From Cladorhizidae sp. MBARI D1340-BT2 (taxonomy: Eukaryota; Porifera; Demospongiae; Poecilosclerida; Cladorhizidae): a stretch of 64,000 nt of DNA. A model generated the notes under the pieces. It did not search any database, was not told the origin of the DNA, and was given only the letters and a program-made list of their open reading frames with translations. The stretch is taken from assembly GCA_028752905.1 (NCBI GenBank), contig JAQNBH010000017.1, positions 36,106,101 to 36,170,100 on the forward strand, given 5' to 3'. Below, in pieces: positions 32,641 through 45,262 of this stretch. Position 1 is the first letter of the stretch. Each line of letters starts with the position of its first letter. The position numbers were made by a program, and so were the translations under genes.

Positions 32641-33914
32641 TCATTATGTTGCATCTACATCACCTCGTTTGCTTATACTAAATATGCCATAGCTATGCTT
32701 CTCCTTTCATATCTTTTATATATAGAACTGGAAACTTTTATATAAGTAATACCCATTTTAGAGATGACTGCCAATCCCTTTGTCTGTATTTAAAGTCAAA
32801 AAGCCTTATGAGCAAATGAGTCATTTTGATGGTAAGCCTGAAATTATGCTCGAGGCATAGCTATATATACGTGGTTTTGCTGCATTCCTTAATTTCAAGC
32901 ACATAAAAGAGCCACTTGATCACCTCCACTTTTATCTCTCCAGCTACTTCTTCTACACGGCTGTGTACCTTGTTTGCTAGACATAATTTGTGTACTTTGA
33001 AGTTAGGAAATGGCACTATTTAGGAAACCATGCAGCTTTGTGTAATAGTATACTGTTACATGATGTTGTTACGACCACGTCCTAACATTCCAGCCACAGC
33101 CCTGGCCAGCAAGAGACATAATACATTCCTCACTTATTCGTTCACGTTATTGTGTTCTTGGTTAATTTACCACATAACCCTTGCAGGGAGGCTGACCTAG
33201 GAGGCTGACCTCTGGAGTTGGTGGGTGGGCAAAGTCTGGAGTTGTGTCATGTTTAGTTCTGTAGAGCAAAACCTTTGAATGACAATTGATCTCAGTTAGT
33301 CTAAGATGTCATCGTAAAGAGACTGACCTGGGAGCTAGGTAAAACAGTGGCCATGTTAGAGAGAGAGAATTGTTTGTGTTTTCAGGCCAGCTAATAGTGA
33401 GAATGTGTAAGCACATAACAGTCTGGTGGTGTTATTCTCTAGTTATCACTGCAGGAGTAAACACAGGGGCATCTAGTTATCAATGCAGGAGTAAATATTA
33501 CCTGCTATTACCTAATACATTTCTTGCAGAATCCTCCCAAGAAGTGAGGAGATCATAGACGGGCATTTAGAAAAGTACTCAAAACAAGAGAAAGGGTTAC
33601 CATACTTGTAGGTTTGTGTTACAACAACTACAGAATGGTGACTGTTAGACTTCAACCACCTCAACCCCATAGAGCTATTGTACCGACTTCGACCTGCTTC
33701 AACCTTGGTCCAGTTGTGTCCCCATAGATCTATTTTCAACCTACTTCAACCTGCCTCAACCCAGTGTGGTGTTGATCCAGTGTGTGACCCCATGACCTCG
33801 TGGAGCTAATGCCAACCTTCTCCACCTCTCTCATATGAGGCTTTAGTCATGGTGATCGCCATGGAAACAAACCAGAGCAGTGGTGTAAGTAATCAGTAGA
33901 GGTGTGTTCATTGG
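32641..33914. other. Non-coding region after the transferase gene
   Basis: No frame with recognised domains. 33650-33770 has imperfect CTTCAACCTGCCTCAACC repeats. Two near-identical ATCTAGTTATCA/CAGGAGTAAA blocks occur near 33440-33500. Confidence 0.4.
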
Positions 33915-34180
33915 TCTTCACTTGTCACTTGTTATAATGTCAATAGCATGCCAGTATAGTTCAACAGCTAGGGTCAGGACTAGGTCAATAGGTATGTCAA
34001 TAACTAGGTTTAGTGCTGGGTCAATAATTAAGGTTAGGTCTTCAATTGCTAGGTTATGGCTAGGTAAATTGCTATGGTTCGATTTAGATCAATGGTTAGG
34101 GTTAGGTCAATAACTAGGCTCATGGTTAGGTCAATAGCTAAGATTAGGGCTAGACCAATAGCTAGGGTTAGGTTCCTGGG
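33915..34180 (+). repeat. Degenerate GGTCAATAGCTAGG minisatellite, copy 2
   Basis: Collinear with 21902-22165 over about 265 bp with a few percent substitutions and small indels. Confidence 0.7.
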
Positions 34181-34228
34181 ATATGTGGTCAAGCAGGGCT
34201 GTGTGTGACCAAAAAAGGTGCAGTACAA

Positions 34229-34405
34229 CCAGAGGCGGAGGAAGCTATTGAAAGTAGGGGGGGGCACAGTATTAAATCATCCCCCCCTCTCTCCCCCCCC
34301 CCCCCCTTGAGCATAGCCAGGATTTTCCGTGATGCATTTCTCAGCAAATTACTATTGTAATAATCAAGTTTTGGGGAGGGGGGACCCTCCTGGCTACACC
34401 CCTGC
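34229..34405. mobile_element. hAT termini / small MITE-like segment
   Basis: CAGAGGCGGAGGAAGC at 34229 has the form of the hAT ends seen elsewhere here, followed by G- and C-rich subterminal runs. A second terminus-like sequence (CTCCTGGCTACACCCCTG) ends at 34405, paired with GCATAGCCAGGA at 34311. Probably the left end of the hAT whose transposase lies at 34890-36991, with a small insertion in it. Confidence 0.4.
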
Positions 34406-34889
34406 TCCTCCCCAGTGTTATGGTTACGTTTGTCACAAGAAAAAATTATACTTTAATGCTATTTGTTATATTCAGGTTAACTGTGAAACCTACAAACCTG
34501 CTCCGGACTGGACCATGGATTGGACTATAATATTATATGGACTGAAGATGGACTGACATTAATTTTTGTGCTATAGCTGCAAGGTCATTTTAGATTAATG
34601 GATGATTATATATATTAATAACAAAATGCTGAAGTAAACAAATCTTTAAATATGTGAAAACATCAGTGAGGCTATTGTTGCCTACCAAAGCCAAGTTTCT
34701 CGCATGCACTGCCATTTGTAAAATATTAAATGTCCAACCTCAGTCCAGTCCAGAGTATATACATGTTTTACTTCCAAAAAGACATACAAATCTATCGAGC
34801 AAACCAAATTTTATTCCCAAATTCAATATAGTCAGCATTATTATTGTATATTTAACACAAATGTTCCCAAAAAATTCATCCGCCTTATG

Positions 34890-37231
34890 TTAGCAGACGT
34901 AAACGAACGAGAAATTTCTGTTAGATCCAGGGCATCTATTTCCTCTGTGTGCATGCAACAATAAAATGTTGTTCAAACGTTCTTCGGTCATGGTGGATCT
35001 TATGTATGTCTTAATGCGATGGAGGGCTGAGAAGCTTCTCTCTGCAGTACAAGTTGTAACTGGTATGGTAAGATATAGCCGTAGAAGCTTGTCTATCTCT
35101 GTAAACATATCCTTGGCCATCGGAACTGTGATCAACATAACTGCAACAGTGCTCACTTTTGTGACTGTTAGACTTGTCACGTGCTGAGATTTTCTGAAAG
35201 TCTTTACAAGGTCTGGCAACATCTGTAACTGTACTTCCAGCCTATGCACATCAATGTCTTGATGATACATTGAACTAATTGCTTCAGGTATTGCAATCCG
35301 TGAAGTGCTCACACTGTTTGACGCTTTCATCAACAAGCTCTCCAATTCTTTCGTTAAAAACATGGAACTCTGCTTGAAGCGATCACAAATTTCTTCTGAA
35401 ATTAGATCCAGTGCATAGAAAAAATGAGATCTGTAGTAATCTTCAGCTGAACTGAAGCTGTGGGTTGCAGCACCTCCATCAATCCTCCTTGGAGGTTGTC
35501 TATAACGAGGTAAGGAAGGCTCGCCAGTGTGCTCCTCAGCCTGCTCGACTGTTAGTGCATAAAATTGCTTAAATGATTTATCACTTCTCAATCTCCTGAG
35601 GTAACTGACAGCTATATCAGCACAAGCAAGAGCTTATTGTACTGATGTATCACTCCTTTGAAGATTGATGGAGTCTGCTCAGTGCCACTAAACACTAAAT
35701 ATGAGAGTTTCAGTCCAAAGAAGGTGTCAAACCTTTCAAGCTGTGATAAAAGTCCATTGGCTCTTCGGCCATAGTCATCATGTGACTCTTCAGCAATCTG
35801 GGCAATAGATTGTACAATGGCAGCATAATTTCTCAACACTGAATCGATTGCCCCAGTCCTTACAGTCCACCTTGTTGGGCAAAGCGGGCGCAGTCCAGTA
35901 CCCTCAGGTGACAGTTGCTGTTTACACTTCTGAAGCACCAGAGAACGTTTAGGTGAGTGCATGATCAATTTTGTTAGTTCCATTATAACATCTAGTGCAT
36001 TTCTAATTGGCTTACATTTTTTAGCAGCATCCTGCAAACACAGGTTCAAACAATGAGCACTCGGATAGCAGACGGTTGCTCACTTTGTAACTGTGTTGCT
36101 ACACCTCGAAGATGTCCCATCATATTAGCGGCACCATCGTATGCTTGACCTCGGCAGTTGCTCAACGGAAGGATACAGCGCACCAATACATCCTTAATGG
36201 CAGCAGTTAAAGTGGCTGATGTTGTTGATGGTACATGCACCATACCGATGAAATCCTCATGAATTCCATACATGTTATTGACCCATCGAATGCCAATTGC
36301 AAGCTGTTCATGATTCGAAATATCTCTTGTTTCATCAGCTATGATCGAAAACCAGCTAGCTTCACGTATATTTGCAAGCAGCTTATGAAGAAGTGTATTT
36401 CCCATTATTGTGATCATTTCATTCACAATTTCATGTGATAGATAATTATGATCACCCAACCATCTCTTAAGACCAGGAAAATCTCCATTCCGTAATTCCA
36501 TCAACTGTATTAAATTACCATCTGCCTCCTTATGTCCACGAATAGCCAGGCCTTGTCGCAGCAAGAATTGTAGACTAGATAGCTGTTTTAACAATAGAAT
36601 TCTATTCTCTGATTGTGTCTTCACAGCTTGCGATTCCAGTTGATCGATCACACTAGGAGCCTGGAAACATTTGAGTCTAAGTACAACCTCTTTATGGCAC
36701 TCACTAACTTGATGACGCTCGAATCTTTCCCGTGCTTTCTTCCAGTTGCTGAATCCATCAATTATAAATGCATCTTCATACTTTTTAGTCATAGTCAGTA
36801 TATAGACCTTTGTTGTTGCCTTGAAGACAACACTGGCAGAAAACTTTTTTTCTCGTTGCACAAAAATGAATCCATTTGAAGTCTTGGTACCATCTGGGAT
36901 TTAAAGACCGGAACTTCTGTCCAACTTTCTGTCTAGTAGAAGCTATTGTTGCCTTATCACAAGGTTGATATGGAGTTGACTCTTCTACCATGCACTTGTG
37001 CAGGGTAAGCCTTTCCTGACCCTATTTAAAGACAAAAAAAGGTTTACAGTGATACTCAGCTAGCTGTAGTTTAGCTATCGGTATCAAGCGTATCAAATAG
37101 TTGCAGACAAATAAAACTTACTCAGATATTGTCTCGATGTCAGCTTCATCAGAATCGGCATCTGCCTCGCTAAGATCACTGCCAAAATCTAAAGATGGTG
37201 GATGTCTTTTTTCAGGGACGAAGTAACTCAT
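34890..37231 (-). pseudogene. hAT transposase relic (zf-TTF type)
   Basis: The minus strand starts near 37231 (MSYFVPEKRHPPSLDF, acidic), with an intron-like gap (GTAAGT donor at 37121, TAG acceptor at about 37022) whose phase does not fit perfectly. zf-TTF: RWYQDFKWIHFC...FCQCCLQ (36900-36800), then DGFSNWKKARERFERH. Catalytic: SWFSIIADETRDISNHEQ at about 36340; RGQAYDGAANMMGHL at 36130; LCPTRWTVRTG at 35870. C-terminus: TTCTAERSFSALHRIKTY (about 35060-35000) and FNQ-like end at 34890. Three to four frame changes. Right terminus may be the C-rich stretch at 37330-37405. Confidence 0.8.
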
Positions 37232-37927
37232 TATGTCGCGTTGCCGTTTCATCAGGACTCAAGCTCTCAACACAAAAGTATCTAGGGTCCCTCCTTTTTC
37301 ATCGTTCGCGCAATTGACAATTTTTGTGGGGGTATTGCCCCCCATACAGAACTTTGTGGGGGCACGTGCCCCCAGTGCCCCCCCCCCGATTCCGAGACAA
37401 CTATGTATCCCCCAAGATGTACTGGCGCTTGTTCTCGCTGGCTACTATCTTATGTTTATAAGGCCTTCAGCTCATCAGGCCTGACCCTCAGACCTCGCCA
37501 AGTCGACAGCGCCTACCATGATAGAATACTCTGCAGTGTGTGAACGAACAGTTGTGAACGAACATTCGACCAATTCAAGGCCGCATTGGCCAGCAAGCCA
37601 GTACTCGCCAGTCCTGACTAGAACCAGCCTTTCGTCTAACAAAATATGCCTTGGAGGGGGTATTGGAGTAGTGCTGCGATAGAAGAGGGATGACGGAAGG
37701 GATAATGAGTCCTACATGTACTGTCTGCTAGTTGGTGTGTAATCCTACCTCGACTGTCCTGAGTTGCCGGAATGGCCGGGACACTCCCGGAATTTTGGGC
37801 CGGTGGTGTCCATGTCCCGGTTTTGTCCCGGCTACGCGCACCTCTGCGCTTCCACTCGCCACTGCAGTCCCAAGCATGTTTAGTTTAGTCCTTTAACACT
37901 CGTAAAGCAACAAAAACAGGACACTTT
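37232..37927. other. Region between two hAT relics
   Basis: 37310-37395 has GGGGGCACGTGCCCCC and related G/C blocks like the subterminal sequence of hAT ends. The rest is unassigned. Confidence 0.4.
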
Positions 37928-40182
37928 CAGTGGTGGAGGAAGCTATTTTATATTGGTCAGGCAAAAATTTAGGTAGAACATGAAAACAGAACTACTTTCA
38001 ATGACAAAGGAATACTAACAAATTGCAGTGAGTCATGAGTTTATATAAAGCTACCAAAGATTCGAAGTCTGCCACAAACAAATTCACTGGCAATAATCGG
38101 TAAGGTCTACTTTATCCAACATATCCTTGTAGATATTTAGAGTCATAATATGGTTCAACCTTGGTCGACTCATTGTAATTACGTAAGTAGGTCTTCGCTT
38201 CATAGCAGAAAAGCTTCTTTCACTGGCCGCATTTGTAGAAGGCAAAACAAGGATCAGACGGGCTATCCAGCAAACTTGCTTGTCAAAAACCCTTTGACCT
38301 TTAGAGAGACCTTGCAGAAAATGTAGAATTTCTTGTAGAGTGATAATCTTGCTTTGTTCATTCCTGGGAAAGCTTGAACTGAAGACTTGCACTCTCATTG
38401 AAGTCATCACCATAAAAGTCAATGACAGCTTGCAAGTTAGTTGAGTAGTCCTTCCTATTAACTGCTTTCATTAACACTTCCTCAAGGTTCTGGTAGACAG
38501 CATACCCTGGCTGATCAAAACGATCTTGAATGCTTGAAATAGCAAAATCCAGTACTTCAAAATAAAGCTTGCGATAGTGATCTTCAACTGTAGGACTGTG
38601 GTAACCATCTCCTTCACCCACTTCGAACCTGCTTGGTGCTCTTCTTTTCCTTGGCAATGATGGCTCTTCAACGTGTGTACGAACACATAAACATTGAACA
38701 TGCTTATAAAATAGCTCAGACATCTCATCACTCCTCATTGCTTTTAAGGTTTTGACTGTATGATTCTCAATAAATTGCGCTTCCAATGCAGACAGAGACT
38801 CTGTTTGCAATGTCTTGCTCAAATTATCTGTAATTTTTAAGATGCGTTCACTGAGATGCAGACCAAACAGCAAATTAAACTTTGCCATTTGTGTTTTCAC
38901 TCCAATTATTCTTCCTTTTACATCTGGGTCTAATCTTTTCTCTAAACATTCATCCCACAACTGATTTAAAATGGTGTAATTCTCAATTATACTGCTGATC
39001 GATTCACCTCGAACGGTCCATCGGGTAGGACAAAATTTTCGTATGCCCAATGGGAGTATCTTCATCACAATTTTCAAGCTTTATTCTATCAAACGCAGCA
39101 TTTCGCTTTGGAGAATACTTTATCAGCTTATAAATCTCAAAAGCTGTTTCTAGGGCATCAGCACACCTTGGATTGTTTTATAGTACTGCTGACAGGAGCA
39201 TGCCCATAGCAGTGTGTGTAGACTGCACGCTTTTCCTCCAAAAGTATCTCACCATTCCTGATGCCACTCATATTAGATGCACCATCATAACATTGGCCTC
39301 GGCACTGAGAGATACTGAGACCTGGCATCCGAAGTATAGTATCTTTGATGGCATGGAAGAGAGGAATCTATTCGTTTACTTCATAGAGACCAATGAAATC
39401 TTCATGATCTTGAAGATCATCATCAATCCACCTAATGCAAATAGTGAATTGCTCTTTGTTTGCTATATCAGTACATTCATCAGCCATGATAGTGAAGCAG
39501 TTACTCTCACGAATGTTTTGACTCACCTCCCGGATAATCTTGTTTGCCATAATCTGCAGACATTCGTTCTGAATATCATGCGAAGTATACTTGTTGGTTT
39601 TCTTATCAATCCATGCAAGAATTTCGGGATGATCTAAACTTCGCAGGAGTAACAGTTGGATAAAATTGCTTTCAGTCTCCTGGCCATGACTACCCCTTAG
39701 TGGCAACTGGCGAGCAAGGAACTTAATATTCTCAAAAACAGTTAAAAGCATTTTTCTATTGACTGCCTTCACTGCCTTGTTTTCTTTGCTCAATACTTCA
39801 CCAATATCACCAATGATCTGTTTGGGGAGTGTGACTACAGCTTCAAGTGCCTCCAGATGACAGGCACTGGTCTGGTGTTTCTTGAACGAGGATGTTGCTT
39901 CTTTCCAATTTGTGTAACCTTTACTAAGAAAGGATGGCTCTCTCTTAGTGCACTTCCCTTCATGTTCAGCCCTCATACATAGGTAACAAAAAGCAGAATC
40001 AAGTGGTACATCATAATGAAGCCAGGAATACTATTGATACCACTAAGCTCTGAATGATCTTTGATATTTTCCATATCTCTTCTTTGGGAACTTAAAACTA
40101 CTTCTTGGTTGGAACTGCTCTGCAAAGCTAGTGTTAGCTGACAGTGAGGTAGAATTTGAAGCCATGGTGACTGATTACACAC
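37928..40182 (-). pseudogene. hAT transposase relic with left terminus
   Basis: A plus-strand terminus CAGTGGTGGAGGAAGCTA is at 37928. Minus-strand coding from about 40182: CTKREPSFLSKGYTNWKEAT (zf-TTF end), FLARQLPLRGSHGQE, NCFTIMADECTDIANKEQFT (39510-39450, catalytic Asp), a broken CRGQCYDGASNMSG at 39265-39310, FCPTRWTVRGESISS at 39030, and the dimerisation motif LPSTNAASERSFSAMKRR at 38230-38180, ending 38084. Frame changes near 39370, 39080 and 38400. The protein is otherwise nearly complete in domain order. Confidence 0.8.
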
Positions 40183-40845
40183 AGAGAAAGACTGTCATGC
40201 AATCCTAGAAATCAAAGCTAATGATTGCCCTGTGCTCAGTGCTCACCTGCTCTGGCAGTGCACATGTATTGCATGCATCATTAAACAAGTCACTCAGTGA
40301 CATCATCATCTCATGTAACAATCAATGACTGTTTAAGTGGGCGTTAATTTTAAATACAGCTAGTGACTGGCCACATGTAAGGTAAAATAGTACTATTTTA
40401 AGTAAACAATGCACCAAGATACAGTTAGTGGCCAGGCGGCTGCCCCCTCCGCCCCCCCCTGACTTTTTAGGAGAGTAAAACTTCAGATAAACAATTACGA
40501 GCGGGTTGCCAAAACAACCTTTGACCTTGTTTCGATTGGAGGTGTGGCACTCACATGAACCAGTGATAATTGTTGCAATCTCAGCAAAATGGTTAGTGTA
40601 GCAAGTGTAGCAAAGAAGCAGAAGAGAGAATGCCATTTTGACGGATTAAAACACTCTCACCACCATAAGCGCCTACAAGCGCGAACTAGACATCGCTCGC
40701 GTTAAAATTAATTAAAAAATACGCGAACGAGCTACAGATTCAGAGGGTGCGCGAAAGATATGATCAAAGAAAAATTGCAGGTAGCACGTGATTCCGAACT
40801 GGTCACGGCAACAAAAATAATATATACTTTACTTCACTGTGACCG
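40183..40845. other. Spacer between divergent hAT relics
   Basis: No recognised gene. GC-rich CCCCTCCGCCCCCCCC at 40443-40460 could be hAT subterminal sequence; CpG-rich words cluster at 40670-40740. Confidence 0.4.
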
Positions 40846-42775
40846 CAAGGGCGTAGGAAGCGGTGCGACCAGTGAGGCCATGGCCTTACCACTTTCTGAA
40901 AGAGCGGCCAAGGGAATTGGTGGCAGAATCCAGAGCAGGAGATCAACAAAATTAATATTATTGCTGGCGTGGACCCTTTACCTTCCAATGATTGGGAAGG
41001 TAAAGGGTTGACTACTAGCCTGAGCCCTCTATTGGTGAGAACCCACATCAACCATCTTTCAGTTTTCCAAAGCGTGAGTTTGGATCTTGTTAAAAGATCT
41101 ATCCAGCCACAATGGTTTACACGCTGGACATGGCTTCATTATGATGAGGGCCATGATTCAGTCTTCTGTTATATTTGTGTGAAGGCTTACAAAGAAAAAC
41201 TGCTTTTTTTCTGTCGCAACTATTGACTGCATATATATCAACTGGATATACGAACTGGAAGGATGCTTCTCTAAGATTTTCTGCCCATGAAGCTAGAAAT
41301 TGTCATAAGGATGCTATTTTGAGAGTCATTACTCTCCCCCAGACATGTCCGAAAATTGGTTCGAGTCTTTCCTCCCTTCATGCTCGGGAAATGAAGGAAA
41401 ATCGGCAGTGCTTACTCAAAATTCTATCTAATGTTGTGTTCTTGGCTAGACAATCATTGCCATTGCGTGGTCGTGGCGATGAATCTGACTCCAACTTTAT
41501 TCAATTGTTTAGGCTTCGTGGATATGATGACAAAAGAGTATTCGAATGGCTAAAGCGCAGAGCAAATAAATACACCTGCTGAAATCCAAAACGAGATGCT
41601 AAAAGTCATGGCTCTGAAGGTTCTGCGTAAAATATGCATGCAGCTCCATTCTACACTATCATGGCAGATGAGACTGCAGATGTGATCAACCAAGAGCAAG
41701 TGGTCATTTGTATTCGATGGGTGAGTGAGAAGTTTGAAGTGCATGAGGAGTTTATGTGGTCGGAAAAATAGATGCACAAACCTTGGTTACCGTTAATACA
41801 ATAAAACACTGCAACGTGATGAAGGATGCTCTAGAGATTACTCATGAACTAACTAAGCTCATTACAAAGTCCCCAAGACGAGATGCATGTTTTAATATTC
41901 TGAAGAAAGGGATGGCTCCTGACACACCTGGGGTGCGGGTCTTGTGTCCAACACGCTGGACCGTTAAAGCTGAAGCACTGAAAAGTATCATTGATAACTA
42001 TGAAGTATTAAATGAGTTGTGGGTTGTGTCTCTTGAAGTGGTCAAGGATACTGAGATGAAGGCCCGTATTCTTGGTGTGTCATCGCAGATGAAAACATTT
42101 AAATTCTTCTTTGGGGTGTGTTTAGGGAAGTTAATTCTTGGCCATAGTGATAACTTGAGTCGTACATTACAAAAATCTGATATATCAGCCAAATTGTTGC
42201 AGAATTGACAGTGAAAACACTAAGTAAACTAAGATCAGATGAGAATTTTGTGCTTTTTGGGGAAGATATAACAAAACCAAAAAGCTGAAAATTTGTGTGT
42301 TTATGATCCCCACCTCCAACGTCCCACCTCCAACGTCGAAGAAAAACTCCAAAAAGATTTGAAATCGGGAGCACAGAAAGCCATTCATTTCCAGAAGCTC
42401 CTGCAGATTAATCTACATTGAAGCTATTGATCTGATTATATACCACATGTATAACCGATAGATTTGATCAGCCTGGGTTTAAGATTTACAGAAATATTCA
42501 AGATCTATTAATAAATGTAGTGAACTCAAAGTGACTACAAAACTCAGTTTGATTTAGTTCTCAGCTCAGACTTCAATGGTCAGTTATTGAAAACCCAACT
42601 TGAAATTGTATCAACAATTTTCTGCTCAGATGAGGTTGTACTATTAAATGACGTCATTGACCATTTCAAGACTGCTGAACGTGAATTGCTATTCTAAGTT
42701 TGTAAATTGCTAATGTTACTTTTAGTTATGCCTGCATCAAACGCTGTTAGTGAGAGATCCTTCAGTAGAGCTCAA
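40846..42775 (+). pseudogene. hAT transposase relic with internal deletion
   Basis: Left terminus-like CAAGGGCGTAGGAAGC at 40846. Plus-strand coding: RWTWLHYDEGHDSVFCYICV (41120, zf-TTF), STGYTNWKDASLRFSAHE (41240), FLARQSLPLRGRGDESDS, then FYTIMADETADVINQEQVV (41650). At about 41775 the text jumps from VGKIDAQTLVTV to HCNVMKDALEITHELTKLI; the RGQxYDGA...HCxxHxLNL block expected between is missing, a deletion of roughly 75 codons. LCPTRWTVKAEALKS (41940) follows, and the dimerisation start MPASNAVSERSFSRA at 42730 is cut at about 42775. Confidence 0.8.
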
Positions 42776-42880
42776 TAAATTATGCTCGAAATTCTCCCTA
42801 TAATTCTATTCTCGAATTCTCACAATAAATTTGTATATACAATAAAAGTTTATGAATCACTTTCTGTAATTATATTGGAG

Positions 42881-43110
42881 CATAACAAATGCTTCAATAG
42901 TCTCTTCTGGTGTTTCTCCTGAGGTGGATAAGTTGGAGTGGTGGAAGAAGTACACAAATAAACTCCCTCACTGGTCTGCTGCTTGCAAATTAGCATTGCT
43001 GGTGCAGCCATCCTCTGCAGTAGCAGAGCGGATTTTCTCCATTTTATATAGTTTTTCCCAACGACAAACCACTGCATTGGAAGCATCCACTTTTGCCAGG
43101 TAACTAGGAA
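42881..43110 (+). pseudogene. hAT C-terminal dimerisation fragment (plus strand)
   Basis: Reads VDKLEWWKKYTNKLPHWSAA then LALLVQPSSAVAERIFSILY, the hAT dimerisation domain of a lineage different from the neighbours. It faces the minus-strand relic at 43110-44655, so two elements have been joined tail to tail. Confidence 0.7.
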
Positions 43111-44655
43111 GCTCTTTTTTTAAATCTTCAATTCAATCACTGAGGAAAGGAAAGGCTTTCAAGTGGTCAACATCAGTTAAGCATGGTTTAAGTTCAGAGA
43201 TCTTGACTGGATCGAAAAATCTAGCATATTTGAAAGGTGTAACAATTGGTTTAAGATCACCTTCAAATTTCTGCTTGAAATAAGTGATAGCAGGCTTGAT
43301 ACATTCAGTTGCATAACTAATTAGCTGCTGCTTATTAGTTGGCCTGTTTGAAGATAACTTGGTGGCAACAGCATTAGTATTAGGGAAATGTTGAGTAGAA
43401 ATAGTAGCATGAAGTGCAGCGATTTCTTCTTGTGCATTAAGAGCAAGTGGCCCATCCCCTTCCGGTCGATATGTTGTGGCTCACCAAAGCCATTGTGATT
43501 GCAAGTTCCATTTGCAACTTTCGATTCTTGGGAGGGTTATTGAGAATATCCAAAAGCTTTTGTTTGGTAGGTGGGAGATCATTATTTTCAAGGAAGGGAT
43601 GAACCTCCCCAAAAGCATCAAGCATGTGCTTCATTACCTCCCATTTCGACCACCATCGAACATTGGGACTGGCAGACCTGTAGTTTCTCTCCAAGCCAGT
43701 TTTGTCTTGTGTATGTGGGGTGCTGAGAAGCACCCCACATTTAGAATACAAGGGTAAACAATTTTTAGAGTTTGAATTGCTACATTGTTAACCGAAGCAC
43801 GATCACGCATAGCTGCTAGCTGATTTGAGACAATACCAAGTTGATTAGATAGTCAACTGTCTGGCCACTTCTTCGCCTTTAAGGCTCTTAGCTATATAGC
43901 AATATTAGCCTGACAACACGTTGCTGTAGTTGCCACTTCTCACATCCACAAAACGAACCACTATAACCATTGCTTGGGTTGTTCCATCAAAGATTACAGC
44001 TACTTCTTTTCCATTAATGTTATTTTTGATGCTGGCAATCTTGTTCAAGAATAAATGGAATTAATTGGCGTAAATTATTACTGTGAGAGAGTTTGAAGGC
44101 ATTTTCTTCAAATACTTCTCTAAAACACTCAATCTTGCTTAGAGGTACTCCAGCTTTCAAAAACGATTTCACAACTTTAACTCGAAAGACTGACTTCATC
44201 TGAAAGATTTTCTCCAACTGGGTGTTTTTCTGCACCATACTTCTTTAACATGTCAGCTACATTTTGATCTTGCACTTTCTTTGAAGCTTTTAGCTTCACT
44301 AGCATGCTTAGCTGATTAAATGTTACACTCTTTTTAACAGACATAGGCTCTCTACAGCACTCACAAAACAATTTTCTTTATACCACAGAGAGATATTCGT
44401 TGGAAAATTCTTTGATCCTTGTTGAAGGGAGAACAGAGGGCTCAGTAGCCACACCACCCTTACCCCGCTTCAAGCCAGTGGGAGGATTAGTTCCTCTTTC
44501 TTGACAGGTCTGTTGGTGCAGGACTTCTCAGCTTACTCAAAAGACTGGGAACATCAATGGTAACACTACTGGTGGTGTTCGGTGTAACAGGAGCTTCAGG
44601 CTAAGGCTGAGTTTCTTCAGTCTCAGAAAAACTATCACTTGCACATTCAGCCATT
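43110..44655 (-). pseudogene. hAT-like transposase relic, strongly decayed
   Basis: Minus strand from an acidic start (MAECASDSFSETEE at 44653), then scattered pieces: CECCREPMSVKKSVTFNQLS at 44360, INGKEVAVIFDGTTQAMVIV at 44010 (catalytic Asp region), and the longest open part 43751-43437 with RSASPNVRWWSKWEVMKHML. The lineage has the WWSKWEVM motif, unlike the DUF4371-type relics around it. Stops every 20-60 codons elsewhere. C-terminus not visible. Confidence 0.65.
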
Positions 44656-44683
44656 TTTCAGTCCTTGGGAGTGAGCTAGATGA

Positions 44684-44733
44684 GTCACATGTCAGACTAG
44701 TCTAGTTAGTCACATGTCAGACTAGTCTAGTTA
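44684..44733 (+). repeat. Perfect 25-bp tandem duplication
   Basis: Two identical units of 25 bp beginning GTCACATGTCAGACTAG, each containing the palindrome AGACTAGTCT. Confidence 0.9.
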
Positions 44734-45056
44734 GCACATGAGTTAGTGGTCATCTACATAGGCGTAACGGCAATTGCCTGACCAATACTTTCACTAAACC
44801 ACACCCGTATCACGTGGTCGCACCATTATAATTTGTCTCGTGGTCAGCATGCTCATAGTTGTCGCGACTGTGACTGTGTAACGTTGAAGAACAAAGTGAA
44901 ACTACCAAACAAACTACTCATCAGCCAAAGAATTTTCACTTTCCTAGTCGTTCTTTTGGTAACAAGGGAGAAAAACGCTGTTTTGAATACAAAGAAGCCA
45001 GTGATTCTGTTAATATTGCTCAAAAGTAAATGAGAGGAACTTGCTGCCTAGTGGAC

Positions 45057-45061
45057 TATAG
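45057..45061. repeat. Target site duplication TATAG, left copy
   Basis: TATAG directly before the LTR; identical to 50523-50527. Confidence 0.85.
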
Positions 45062-45244
45062 TAGTTAAGCTCAGTAAGCTATTCACCTAGCTGATGCAAC
45101 TGGACGAGTTCAACAAGTTATCAGTAGGAAATGTGTATAGCGAATGAATGTGTGCTAGTATGCATGCGCGAGGTAAAGGAGTCGTGTGTGAGGTAAAGGG
45201 CCGTACGTAGCAATGTTTATACATGTAAGGGTGGTTATTGTCTA
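45062..45244 (-). repeat. 3' LTR of the young Gypsy
   Basis: Begins TAGTTAAGCTC and ends TTGTCTA on the plus strand. 182 of 183 bases match the other LTR. Confidence 0.95.
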
Positions 45245-45256
45245 TCTCCCCCCAAG
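45245..45256 (-). promoter_or_regulatory. Polypurine tract
   Basis: The sense strand reads CTTGGGGGGAGA directly before the 3' LTR, the position where the plus-strand cDNA primer is made. Confidence 0.85.
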
Positions 45257-45262
45257 TCCGTC

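Noticed and set aside
44833..45033. 66-codon plus-strand frame with a hydrophobic stretch
   Set aside because: Lies in the 5' non-coding part of a hAT relic; no homology recognised.
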